DNA from: Rhodobacter sp. | GTDB lineage: Bacteria > Pseudomonadota > Alphaproteobacteria > Rhodobacterales > Rhodobacteraceae | DNA: 23,528 nucleotides | Direction: 5' to 3' | Assembly: GCA_003536295.1 (NCBI GenBank) | Contig: DPZQ01000036.1 | Span: 1-23,528 of the forward strand | In this document: one piece after another, positions 1 to 7,454 of the stretch | Numbering within the stretch: the first letter of the stretch is position 1 | Layout of the letters: the number at the start of each line of letters is the position of its first letter | The notes under the pieces: generated by a model | Database searches by the model: none | Told to the model about the DNA's origin: nothing | The model's input: only the letters and a program-made list of their open reading frames with translations | Position numbers and translations under genes: made by a program

Positions 1-8
1 AGACTAAA

Positions 9-1010
9 ATGACTTTGAAAAAAATCACAGCGATCGCAGCTTTAACCCTTGGTGGAGCCACCTCTGCATTGGCAGCGGACTGTGGTAAAATAACGATGGC
101 AGAAATGAATTGGGCTTCGGCCGAGCTCATGGCCAACGTGGACAAGATCATAATGGAAACCGGCCTGGGCTGTACGGTCGAATTGGTGCCAGGGGCTACG
201 ACCACGACTTTTGCGTCTATGAATGAAAAAGGTCAACCCGATGTTGCAGGTGAACTCTGGACTAATGCAGTTGCGGTACCATTGGCGGCTGCAGAAGCTG
301 AAGGCCGTTTGCATAAAGTCAACCAAGGGCCAATTACGGGTCTCGGTGAAGGTTGGTGGGTTACCGAAGATTTTCTCAAAAAACATCCTGATCTGAACAC
401 GGTAGAAAAAGTATTGGCACACCCCGAAATGTTCCCCGATGCGGAAGACAATTCTAAAGGTGCCTTTATGGGATGTCCCGCAGGTTGGGGTTGTCAGCTT
501 GCAAATGCGAACTTGTTTAGAGCTTTTGAAATGGAAGCCAAAGGTTGGACATTGGTTGACCCAGGCTCGGCAGCAGGGCTCGATGGTGCGATTGCCAAAG
601 CGTCTGAGCGTGATGAGCCTTGGTTTGGTTATTATTGGTCACCAACCTCGATCGTAGGTAAGTATAAATTACAAATGTTGCCCTTTGAGGCCGCATTTGC
701 GGGCGCAGACAATTGGGACAATTGTATCGTGAAAGCCGAACAAGACTGCTTGGATCCTAAACCGTCTGCGTGGACTGTTTCAGAAGTGCAAACCGTTATT
801 ACTGATCGTCTAAAGCAGGAGGGTGGCGTTGCCGCTGACTATTTGGCTAAGCGCGTATTTTCGGGAGAGGTTATGAATGAAATGTTGGTCTACATGACTG
901 AGAACCAAGCCACAGGTTCTGATGCAGCCTACTATTTCCTAGAAAACTATGACTCATGGAAGTCATGGGTAGATGCAGACACAGCCGCGCGTGTTGAAGC
1001 TGAACTTTAA
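9..1010 (+). CDS. proX: Glycine betaine/proline-type ABC transporter substrate-binding protein (ProX/OpuAC family)
   Basis: This 333-residue periplasmic protein should capture a quaternary-ammonium compound such as glycine betaine and hand it to the permease encoded downstream. The N-terminus is a clean Sec signal peptide: lysines at 4-5, a hydrophobic stretch, then A-L-A at 20-22 with cleavage before A23. The mature part has the OpuAC-type opening, with a K-I-T-M-A-E-M-N-W segment near residue 28 and a W-W pair near residue 117. Several cysteines (near 25, 55, 156, 162, 241 and 247) could form disulfides. A permease and an ATPase follow on the same strand, which supports the assignment. Only eight bases precede the start, so its promoter and ribosome site are not visible, but the intact signal peptide argues the ATG at 9 is the real start. 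The exact ligand (betaine, proline betaine, choline or other) is not determined. Confidence 0.88.
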   Translation: MTLKKITAIAALTLGGATSALAADCGKITMAEMNWASAELMANVDKIIMETGLGCTVELVPGATTTTFASMNEKGQPDVAGELWTNAVAVPLAAAEAEGRLHKVNQGPITGLGEGWWVTEDFLKKHPDLNTVEKVLAHPEMFPDAEDNSKGAFMGCPAGWGCQLANANLFRAFEMEAKGWTLVDPGSAAGLDGAIAKASERDEPWFGYYWSPTSIVGKYKLQMLPFEAAFAGADNWDNCIVKAEQDCLDPKPSAWTVSEVQTVITDRLKQEGGVAADYLAKRVFSGEVMNEMLVYMTENQATGSDAAYYFLENYDSWKSWVDADTAARVEAEL

Positions 1011-1027
1011 GCCTTCATTTTGATGCC

Positions 1028-1054
1028 AAAAAGGGGGCCTTTGCCCCCTTTTTT
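1028..1054 (+). terminator. Rho-independent terminator after the ABC binding-protein gene
   Basis: The arms AAAAAGGGGGC (1028-1038) and GCCCCCTTTTTT (1043-1054) flank a CTTT loop, giving a G/C-rich stem followed by a T run. It lies 18 bases past the binding-protein stop codon and 41 bases before the permease start. It is probably a partial terminator that makes binding-protein mRNA more abundant than permease/ATPase mRNA. That role is inferred from position. Confidence 0.85.
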
Positions 1055-1094
1055 CATTTCGTACAGTTCATAAAATCAAAAATTTGGAGTGATA

Positions 1095-1985
1095 ATGGAA
1101 TTCTTATTCGAATTTCCATCGCTTGGGCGCCGTACCCTAAGTGCCTTAAAAAAAGCAATTGACGAAACGTTTAAAGGCTTTTCTCGCGAATATGGCGAGG
1201 CGCTAGAGAACTTTTTCAACCCTTTGTTGAAATTTCTTGTTTGGCTTGAAAAACTATTATTAGCGACTCCTTGGCCTCTAATTTTAGTGTTGGTGGCTGG
1301 CCTTGCTTGGCTGGGTTCCCGGTCTCTGAAAATTACGATTGGTTCGGTTATGGCCTTTTTGGCTATTGGCTTTTTTGGAATGTGGGAAGATACGATGGCC
1401 ACTTTGGCGATCATTTCCGTATCAACTTTACTTTGTGTCATAATTGGCATTCCGATTGGCATTTTGATGTCGCGCTCAAACCGGATGCAATCTTTAATTA
1501 TGCCTGTGCTAGACGTAATGCAAACTATCCCGTCTTTTGTTTACCTTATTCCGGTCGTGATGTTGCTGGGCATCGGCAAGGTGCCTGGTCTGTTGGCAGT
1601 TTGCATCTATGCGATGCCGCCGATCGTGCGTTTGACAAACCTTGGCATTCGTTTGGTCGACCCTGAGGTTCTCGAGGCCGCCGACGCTTTTGGTGCGACC
1701 CCACGCCAAAAGATGATAAGAGTACAAATTCCGTTGGCATTGCCTAATATTTTTGCAGGCATAAACCAAACCATAATGATGGCTTTGTCTATGGTTGTTA
1801 TTGCATCGATGATAGGTGTTAAAGGTTTGGGCGTGCCGGTTCTGCGCGCTGTTTCAAACCAGTACCTTGCCTTGGGCCTTATGAATGGGCTGGCAATTGT
1901 CGCCTTGGCGATCATTTTCGATCGGGTTTCGCAATCTTTCGGCAAAAGACTTCAGCAGTATCGGGTGGGTTCTGCGCATGAATAA
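1095..1985 (+). CDS. proW: ABC transporter permease, ProW/OpuAB type
   Basis: This is the inner-membrane permease of the betaine-type importer, 296 residues, with an amphipathic N-terminal stretch of about 50 residues and then several hydrophobic segments. The cytoplasmic EAA loop that contacts the ATPase is visible as E-A-A-D-A-F-G-A-T-P-R-Q-K in the C-terminal half (about residues 195-207), followed by the P-L-A-L-P-N-I motif. I chose the ATG at 1095 because GGAG at 1086-1089 sits five bases upstream. A GTG at 1089 is in frame but overlaps that ribosome-binding site. The 3' end overlaps the ATPase gene by eight bases (1978-1985), which implies translational coupling. Substrate specificity cannot be read from this subunit. 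Confidence 0.88.
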   Translation: MEFLFEFPSLGRRTLSALKKAIDETFKGFSREYGEALENFFNPLLKFLVWLEKLLLATPWPLILVLVAGLAWLGSRSLKITIGSVMAFLAIGFFGMWEDTMATLAIISVSTLLCVIIGIPIGILMSRSNRMQSLIMPVLDVMQTIPSFVYLIPVVMLLGIGKVPGLLAVCIYAMPPIVRLTNLGIRLVDPEVLEAADAFGATPRQKMIRVQIPLALPNIFAGINQTIMMALSMVVIASMIGVKGLGVPVLRAVSNQYLALGLMNGLAIVALAIIFDRVSQSFGKRLQQYRVGSAHE

Positions 1986-2991
1986 TAAAATTCAAATCAA
2001 AAACCTTTATAAGATTTTCGGCGACAAGGCTGATCAGGCGCTTAAACTAGTGCAGGGCGGCCTTAGCAAGACGGAGCTTTTGGAAAAACATGGCCATGTC
2101 TTGGGTTTGCAAAATATCTCGCTTAACATTCCTGAGAAGCAACTGCATGTGGTAATGGGGCTTTCAGGGTCGGGTAAATCGACACTGATCCGCCACATCA
2201 ACCGTTTAATCGAACCCACCGCGGGTGAGGTGCTTATCGACGGCGAAGACGTGCTGTCGATGTCAACGCAAGATCTGCTTAATCTGCGGCGTCAAAAAAC
2301 TTCGATGGTGTTTCAACGTTTCGGATTGCTGCCCCATAAGAGGATTATTGAAAATGTTGCCTTCGGCCTTGAGGTTCAACATATAGATAAAGACACGGCG
2401 CTTGCGAAAGCACAGCATTGGATCGAGCGGGTAGGCCTTTTGGGATATGAACAACATTTTCCCGCGCAGCTTTCGGGCGGTATGCAGCAGCGCGTGGGTC
2501 TGGCGCGGGCCTTGGCGACGGATGCAGATATTTTGCTGATGGACGAAGCATTTTCGGCTCTTGATCCGCTTATTCGTTTTGATATGCAGTCAATACTGCT
2601 TGAGCTGCAGCAAGAACTGCACAAGACAATTGTTTTTATCACCCATGACCTAGATGAAGCACTACGATTAGGTGACCGCATAGCCATTTTGCGCGACGGT
2701 GCCGTGATACAAGAAGGTACCGCCCAAGACATTGTTTTGCGCCCCGCCGATGATTATATCGCCGATTTCACCAAAGACGTTAACCGCGCAAAGGTCATCC
2801 GTTTGGGCTCAATCGCACAGACCTCTGAGCTAGTGCCAGGTGCACCAAACCTGAACGAAAAAATGATTTTGCAAGATGCCTTACTTGAAATGGCCAATTC
2901 ACCCGATCAAATCATCAATGTTTTAGATGACAATAAAAAGCCCCTTGGGACTATTCGTCTAAGTGATGCGATCAGCCGTCTGCACGGCTAA
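1978..2991 (+). CDS. proV: ABC transporter ATP-binding protein, ProV/OpuAA type
   Basis: This is the ATPase of the betaine-type importer, 337 residues from the ATG at 1978, which overlaps the permease stop. Visible motifs are Walker A G-L-S-G-S-G-K-S-T (61-69), Q-loop Q113, signature L-S-G-G-M-Q-Q-R (165-172), Walker B I-L-L-M-D-E (185-190) and switch H223. The N-terminal stretch carrying K-L-V-Q-G-G (23-28), ahead of the core, is typical of ProV rather than of generic amino-acid ABC ATPases. ProV usually carries two CBS modules in about 400 residues. Here only about 60 residues follow the ATPase core and they look like one reduced CBS unit (about 285-337), so ionic-strength or ligand gating through the CBS pair may be altered. 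A longer in-frame extension upstream to 1885 lies inside the permease gene and is rejected. Confidence 0.9.
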   Translation: MNNKIQIKNLYKIFGDKADQALKLVQGGLSKTELLEKHGHVLGLQNISLNIPEKQLHVVMGLSGSGKSTLIRHINRLIEPTAGEVLIDGEDVLSMSTQDLLNLRRQKTSMVFQRFGLLPHKRIIENVAFGLEVQHIDKDTALAKAQHWIERVGLLGYEQHFPAQLSGGMQQRVGLARALATDADILLMDEAFSALDPLIRFDMQSILLELQQELHKTIVFITHDLDEALRLGDRIAILRDGAVIQEGTAQDIVLRPADDYIADFTKDVNRAKVIRLGSIAQTSELVPGAPNLNEKMILQDALLEMANSPDQIINVLDDNKKPLGTIRLSDAISRLHG

Positions 2992-2994
2992 AAA

Positions 2995-3027
2995 GCCTAA
3001 GCTTGAAGCGCGCTTTCCACCTTAGGC
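2995..3027. repeat. Small inverted repeat between convergent proV-like and hydrolase genes
   Basis: GCCTAA (2995-3000) is matched by TTAGGC (3022-3027), and a perfect palindrome AAGCGCGCTT (3006-3015) lies between them. It sits between two convergent stop codons and overlaps the hydrolase stop. There is no clear T run, so it is at best a weak bidirectional terminator. Confidence 0.3.
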
Positions 3028-3921
3028 GGGGAGGGCGCTTTCGTTTTGTTTTAAATAGTGCATCAGTTTTTGCGCCACTTCATGAGGGTATTGGTCAATG
3101 AAGAAATGACCGCCCTTTTCCGACTGAAGGGTGATGTTGGTGGCATAATCGCTCCAAACATGCCCCAAATCATAATGTTGCGCCATTACCCCGTCTGCCC
3201 CATAATAAACCAAGGTAGGGCAAGTGACTTTGGTTTGCAGGCTTTGCTCATCGTCTAAAATATCAACCAAAGCTGCTGCGCGGTAGTCGGCGCACATGGC
3301 AGCAATGGTGGCCTTATCACGCCAAGCGCGCCGATAATCGGCCAAAGCCGCTGGGTCAAAGACCGACAAACCTGCTTTGCCCCAGCCCGTAAGGCAGGTC
3401 TCAAAAAACATGTCTGGTGCGGCTTCTATCATGGTTTGGGGAAAGGGGGCGGGTTGTGACAAAAAGAACCAATGCCAATAGGCTTTGGCTACATGGCGAT
3501 CAAAACTGTTAAAAAGTGCATGTGTCGGAACAATATCCAAGACCGCAAGCGAGGTAATGCGCGCGCTATAATCCAGCGCCATACGGTGCGCAACGCGCCC
3601 GCCGCGATCGTGGCCGATCAGGTGAAAATAAGTGTGTCCAAGCCCTTGCATCAATGCCGCCATATCTTGTCCCATCAGCCGAAAGCTGTAATTATCTGCA
3701 TTGTCGGTGGGCTTGGGCTTGTCGCTGTCGCCGTATCCGCGCAAATCAGCCACCACCACTCGAAAGTTTTGTGCCAGCAAAGGGGCTACCTTGGCCCACA
3801 TGGCTTTGGTTTGGGGGAAGCCATGTAACAGCAGAACTGCAGGCCCCTTACCCATCGCGTGTGCCGCGATCCTTTGGCCTGTGGGTAACACGCAACTTAC
3901 ATCTTCAAATTCGCAAAACAT
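3022..3921 (-). CDS. Alpha/beta-hydrolase, haloacetate/fluoroacetate dehalogenase-like
   Basis: This 299-residue cytosolic hydrolase has no signal peptide. It carries the oxyanion motif H-G-F-P-Q (33-37) and a nucleophile elbow G-H-D-R-G-G (103-108) with Asp rather than Ser as nucleophile. Compared from memory with the Rhodopseudomonas fluoroacetate dehalogenase, the whole active site appears: nucleophile D105, acid D129 and base H272; carboxylate-binding R106 and R109; and the halide-pocket trio H150, W151 and Y213, at offsets of 5 to 8 residues. Family members cleave C-F or C-Cl bonds of haloacetates through an aspartyl ester, while close relatives are epoxide hydrolases. The gene stands alone, convergent with the ABC operon and about 400 bases from the next gene upstream. 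No transporter or regulator is clearly linked, so the natural substrate remains open. Confidence 0.75.
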   Translation of the reverse strand: MFCEFEDVSCVLPTGQRIAAHAMGKGPAVLLLHGFPQTKAMWAKVAPLLAQNFRVVVADLRGYGDSDKPKPTDNADNYSFRLMGQDMAALMQGLGHTYFHLIGHDRGGRVAHRMALDYSARITSLAVLDIVPTHALFNSFDRHVAKAYWHWFFLSQPAPFPQTMIEAAPDMFFETCLTGWGKAGLSVFDPAALADYRRAWRDKATIAAMCADYRAAALVDILDDEQSLQTKVTCPTLVYYGADGVMAQHYDLGHVWSDYATNITLQSEKGGHFFIDQYPHEVAQKLMHYLKQNESALPA

Positions 3922-4323
3922 TCTAAAGCTCCCTTAAAACACCAAACCGATGGTCGATAGTGTAAAATTTAACCCAAAATAAATGGCGACACATCTGCAT
4001 AAATGGGAATACAAAAAATAATGTTCTACGAAAAGGCAACCCTGGGGGAAGTTCGAAAGAAAGTGAGGGTTGGCTTCGAGGATAGGGCAGCGCTGGAGCC
4101 ATAATAATACATTGGGCAGCTGGCAGCCGTGGTGATGGGCGAGGAGTTTTTAGATTAGATCTGAACAATCCAGAAAGAAGGTCGAATATAAAAAAAGACC
4201 ATCGAATAAAGTGGGTTCTATATTTTTTTCAAAAATTAAAAATTGCCGTTACCAATGAACTTAATCTTTTTTAAAAGGGACCAAGGGCCTGATAAATTCA
4301 AAATGGGTACTGACAGGTGCGGC
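3922..4323. other. 402-base intergenic region without a convincing gene
   Basis: The region lies upstream of the hydrolase start and downstream of the winged-helix protein's stop, both on the - strand. A short - strand reading frame at 3923-4168 has no recognisable content and I do not call it. A somewhat G-rich block near 4040-4150 contrasts with A/T-rich flanks. TCGAATA occurs at 4182-4188 and again at 4203-4209. I see no clear terminator or RNA gene. The hydrolase promoter should lie near the low-coordinate end. Confidence 0.4.
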
Positions 4324-5007
4324 CTATTCAAGTTTGATTTGATCTTTGGGAATATCAAGAAAATAACCCTTACCCGGCACATGTTTGACCAAAAGCTCGG
4401 ATATGATTTGATTGCCAAGCGCATCACGTAGCCGTTTGATACGCATTACACCTGCCGCCTCATCGCAGTCATGAGGGGGTTTGCCTGACATCAGCGCCTC
4501 AAGGTCAATAGCAGTTAGATAGTCGGCATCCATCCTCGCCTCTAAAAACAGCGCTAAAGTATCGATGTTTGAGCGCGTCAGGCTAAAGCGGTCGTCATTG
4601 ATCAAAACGCTATTATCTTCACGCCTGATGGCGATTGCATTGGCACGCAAGGCACGGCTTTTGAACTCTTTGATATGTTGGCGCATGCTTAGGTTTGCCG
4701 CCAATAGCCCCGCACTTACAATCACCAATGCAAAGGTCAGTAGCATCAACGTTACAATAACTTGCGACTGAAGCTGCAACGAGGATTCGAACAACGACCC
4801 CGATGCGGCCAATACCTCAAGCAACCTGATCTCGGTTTGCGAGGTGAAGTCCGTTTCAACAAAGATCCGCTCGACATTGGCGTTAAAGATAGTTGGGTCG
4901 GGCAATTTGAAAAACAACCAGGAAAATAGCGCCAAGATACCAATGGTCACAAGCCCCAAGGCTACCCTAATCACTTGGTTTTTTTTAATAACGAAGGAAA
5001 AATGCAC
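4324..5007 (-). CDS. Membrane-anchored winged-helix (OmpR-type) regulator with C-terminal DNA-binding domain
   Basis: Starting at the GTG at 5007, the protein has 227 residues. Two hydrophobic segments (about 13-34 and 83-105) flank a roughly 48-residue loop predicted to be periplasmic. A positively charged linker follows, then a C-terminal domain (about 130-222) resembling the OmpR/PhoB trans_reg_C winged helix: S-L-T at 142-144, a Y-L-T..D-L-E-A-L segment near 163-172, R-I-K-R-L-R-D-A-L-G (189-198) and the wing motif G-K-G-Y-F-L (212-217). In ToxR/CadC-type regulators the winged helix is N-terminal to a single membrane span, so this order is reversed. I chose the GTG because AAGGA lies eight bases upstream (5020-5016). 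An in-frame ATG at 5037 would add ten residues. It overlaps the end of the small secreted-protein gene by 23 bases, so the two are probably translationally coupled. Target genes are unknown. Confidence 0.7.
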   Translation of the reverse strand: MHFSFVIKKNQVIRVALGLVTIGILALFSWLFFKLPDPTIFNANVERIFVETDFTSQTEIRLLEVLAASGSLFESSLQLQSQVIVTLMLLTFALVIVSAGLLAANLSMRQHIKEFKSRALRANAIAIRREDNSVLINDDRFSLTRSNIDTLALFLEARMDADYLTAIDLEALMSGKPPHDCDEAAGVMRIKRLRDALGNQIISELLVKHVPGKGYFLDIPKDQIKLE

Positions 5008-5266
5008 CAAAGCTTTCCTTTCTTGCGGGCAAGTCACCGGGCGACACTTGGCCTAAGACCACCAACAAAGACCAGCCTTCAACGCTGATGCGGGCTGCTA
5101 TTGGGGATGCATCAAGTGAGGCGTTGCAATTGGTATCGACCTTGATCACGCCAAGATGCAGCTGCAACGGATTATCTTTTTTGGCCTTATAGGCATAATA
5201 GCATTCTGCCTGCGCACCAAGCGCAGTTAACCCCAAAAAGAAGATGATCAAAAAGGTGCTTTTCAT
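4985..5266 (-). CDS. Small secreted protein of unknown function, partner of the membrane regulator
   Basis: The protein has 93 residues with a typical signal peptide: M-K-S-T, a hydrophobic core, and A-Q-A at 18-20 with cleavage before E21. The mature part is about 73 residues, begins E-C-Y-Y-A-Y-K-A-K, and has two cysteines (22 and 47) that could form one disulfide. It ends in the aromatic/hydrophobic tail F-F-L-R-Y. I do not recognise a named domain, though I have the impression that similar short periplasmic proteins are common in Rhodobacterales. It is the first gene of a two-gene unit with the downstream membrane winged-helix protein, overlapping it by 23 bases. That makes it a candidate periplasmic sensor, modulator or ligand-binding partner (inference only). 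Confidence 0.65.
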   Translation of the reverse strand: MKSTFLIIFFLGLTALGAQAECYYAYKAKKDNPLQLHLGVIKVDTNCNASLDASPIAARISVEGWSLLVVLGQVSPGDLPARKESFGAFFLRY

Positions 5267-5292
5267 CCAACGATATCAGCAGATTTGACCCT

Positions 5293-5327
5293 GTTATTCA
5301 ATAACCAACATTTGGGCCAAGTTGGTT
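5293..5327. promoter_or_regulatory. Nested palindromes in the divergent promoter region between 5266 and 5389
   Basis: A perfect 13-base palindrome, GTTATTCAATAAC, occupies 5293-5305. Overlapping it, AACCAAC (5303-5309) is repeated in inverted form as GTTGGTT (5321-5327) across an 11-base spacer that itself holds TTGGGCCAA. The elements sit 27-61 bases upstream of the small secreted-protein gene and 62-96 bases before the + strand gene at 5389. They are candidate operators, possibly for the winged-helix protein of the same locus. The second repeat is followed by TTT and could instead act as a weak hairpin. Confidence 0.4.
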
Positions 5328-5388
5328 TTTGTACAACAAGGTGGAAGCCGAATAGGGTAGGTTATTGACTTTGACAAATGAGGATATC

Positions 5389-5691
5389 ATGGAGAAATAC
5401 CTTCTTTCCCTTTCCCTTTTATCTTCGCTCAGCGCGGGACAACTTTTGGCTGTACCTGCCTATACCGGACCGCATCATCGAAATGATGCAATGGGGCCCT
5501 TATTGTTTGACTTGATAGAAACTGCGATTTTAGTTACCAATATCGATAATCTGGTGGGAGGCAACAAGCCGGAGCAAAGTAAAGTTTATTTAGACTGGGG
5601 GCGCTATTATCACCCGGGGCCCCCAAGTTTTAAAAAGCCATCCTATGATCATCATTGCCGCCATTATGGCCGATATAATCGGAACCGCTAG
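5389..5691 (+). CDS. Small secreted protein, His/Tyr/Arg-rich C-terminus, unknown function
   Basis: From the ATG at 5389 the product has 100 residues. GAGGA at 5380-5384 lies four bases upstream; an in-frame TTG at 5365 lacks such support. Residues 1-24 look like a signal peptide: M-E-K-Y, then a Leu/Ser-rich core, then A-V-P-A. The middle has a hydrophobic patch (G-P-L-L-F-D-L-I-E-T-A-I-L-V). The last 30 residues are rich in Tyr, His, Pro, Arg and Lys, including D-H-H-C-R-H-Y, which could bind metal or nucleic acid; this is speculation. I recognise no family. It is divergent from the small secreted protein/regulator pair and may share control with it. Existence as a real gene is likely but not certain. 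Confidence 0.45.
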   Translation: MEKYLLSLSLLSSLSAGQLLAVPAYTGPHHRNDAMGPLLFDLIETAILVTNIDNLVGGNKPEQSKVYLDWGRYYHPGPPSFKKPSYDHHCRHYGRYNRNR

Positions 5692-5897
5692 CCAAGGCGC
5701 CCTTACTTGCGCCTGTAAATCTACATAGGGAAGGGGTTTGACCCTGCTTTTAAGATTACTAACGCGTGGAAATCATTTTCAAAACATCTCCCAATGTACC
5801 AGGGGGGAGGTTGGTCGCCTTCAATTCAATCAAAAATCGACATTTTTTTTGTCGGGGAAAGAACAGAAGTTCTGCTTAAATGCAGGAGTATTTTACG

Positions 5898-7133
5898 ATG
5901 ATGAAGATCCGCTTCGATAAGCCCTTTTGGCGCGTTAGACCTATGCAAGTGGGTGTTGGATCTTTTGCATTTTTAGCTGGGCTTGAGGCGATCATTCGCG
6001 GCATGACGCTTTCGGTATATCCTTTGGTGCTTTACCACGCCTTTGGTAGCGCCGTTCTTGTGTCGAAAATCTACTTCATAATTGGTGTTTTGTCGTTGTT
6101 CATCGCCCTTTGGGTACCTTTAATCAGTACCTATATTCCACGGCGCTGGGTTTATAGTTTTGGGATGTTGTGCTATGTTATAGCAGGTCTTTTGGGCATT
6201 TATGGCGGCAAGGTTTTGGCCTTTGCCTTGATGCTGAATTCAATAGCTACTGCAATTTCTTTCGTTTGTTATAATGCCTATGTACTAAGTAATATCAAAA
6301 AAGCCGATTTTTCACAGCTTGAAACCAAGCGGTTGTTTTATGGTGGTTTGGGGTGGACGATAGGACCTGTGTTTGGAGTTTGGCTCTTGTCACATTGGGT
6401 GATTGGGCCCTTTGTCATCGTGATTTTGGGCGCTTGTTGCATGATAAGCGCCTTTTGGCGGATGCGCCTAGGCAATGGGCCTGTCTTTAACCGCACCAAA
6501 CGACCATCACCCAATCCCTTTATCTACATCCCGCGCTTTTTCTCACAACCGCGGCTAGTGGCGGGGTGGTTTTTTGCGGTGATGCGGTCGTGTGGCTGGT
6601 GGGTCTTTATCGTTTATGCGGGTATTTTTGCAATCCAAAAGGGTCTGGGGGACCATGTGGGTGGAATGGCCACCTCTGCGGCCAATATGGGGCTGTTTTT
6701 ATCGCCCTTGATGTTAAGATGGATGCAAAAACATTCGGTACGCCATGCAGTGATCGTGGGTTTTTTGGGCTTTAGCGCGTTGTCGCTTTTGGCGGTGCTG
6801 TTTTCACAGATACCGATTATGACGGTGCTGTGCCTTACGGGTGGTGCCTATTTCTTGGTTTTGCTTGATATATGCGGTGGCTTGCCATTTTTGATGGCGG
6901 TCAAACCGTCTGAGCGCAACGAAATGTCGGCTGTCTATTCCACCTTTCGGGATGTGTCGGGCATTTTGACACCGGGTGTGGCTTGGCTCGTGTTGCAATT
7001 TTTGCCGCTGGTGGGGCTTTTTGTGGTCACAGCCATGGGCGCTTTGATAGCAGCCTTTATTGCAACAAAACTGCACCGTCAGTTGGGGGTTGAGGGAGCC
7101 AACCGCCTGCGAAGTGTGCGGGCTTTGGGTTAG
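5898..7133 (+). CDS. MFS-like multi-pass membrane transporter
   Basis: The product has 411 residues and about 11-12 hydrophobic segments spread over its length, with a central polar loop near residues 195-215 (R-T-K-R-P-S-P-N-P), as expected for a two-halved major-facilitator protein. I chose the ATG at 5898 because AGGAG at 5884-5888 is nine bases upstream; an earlier in-frame ATG at 5880 precedes that site. A conserved-looking segment, S-E-R-N-E-M-S-A-V-Y-S-T-F-R-D, near residues 335-349 is reminiscent of MFS members that carry such an acidic/aromatic loop before a late helix. It stands alone on the + strand, and no neighbour reveals the substrate. It could be an exporter or importer. Confidence 0.75.
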   Translation: MMKIRFDKPFWRVRPMQVGVGSFAFLAGLEAIIRGMTLSVYPLVLYHAFGSAVLVSKIYFIIGVLSLFIALWVPLISTYIPRRWVYSFGMLCYVIAGLLGIYGGKVLAFALMLNSIATAISFVCYNAYVLSNIKKADFSQLETKRLFYGGLGWTIGPVFGVWLLSHWVIGPFVIVILGACCMISAFWRMRLGNGPVFNRTKRPSPNPFIYIPRFFSQPRLVAGWFFAVMRSCGWWVFIVYAGIFAIQKGLGDHVGGMATSAANMGLFLSPLMLRWMQKHSVRHAVIVGFLGFSALSLLAVLFSQIPIMTVLCLTGGAYFLVLLDICGGLPFLMAVKPSERNEMSAVYSTFRDVSGILTPGVAWLVLQFLPLVGLFVVTAMGALIAAFIATKLHRQLGVEGANRLRSVRALG

Positions 7134-7454
7134 TTAAGGGCACGCCTGCTGTGCCTTGCACTCGACGATGATCGTTTGCGCTACTGCTGTGAAGTTGAGC
7201 AGTTGAAAACCCAGCATGTTTTTAATATGTCCTTGTTAAGGTGCAAACTGAACAGCCCTTTGGAAAAATTCCTGGCCTTTAAATATTGGGAGTAGACCTT
7301 TTTAAGTATATTTCCGTTTATGGGGGGCTTTGAGATATATGCTGAAGCTGTGCCGTTAAAGAAATTAGGTTATCCTATTGGGTGGGGAATACCCTTGTAA
7401 CAATTCGACTATAACCTCATAGTTATAAACCAAGTTTTCTTTTAAAGGTCCCTT
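7134..7454. other. 321-base intergenic region between the MFS gene and the isochorismatase-family gene
   Basis: No gene is seen. A short hairpin directly after the MFS stop (arms 7137-7143 and 7151-7157, seven pairs with one G-T wobble) has no T run and is a doubtful terminator. Near the 3' end, TATAAC (7410-7415) and GTTATA (7422-7427) form an A/T-rich inverted repeat 27 bases before the next start codon, a possible operator or part of a promoter. The rest shows no structure I can support. Confidence 0.4.

Noticed and set aside
3923..4168. 81-residue open frame on the - strand directly before the hydrolase gene
   Set aside because: No recognisable domain, unusual composition, no ribosome-binding site that I could support, and it fills what looks like a promoter region.
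7137..7157. Hairpin after the MFS gene as a rho-independent terminator
   Set aside because: Seven pairs with one wobble and no T run; only noted as a weak structure.
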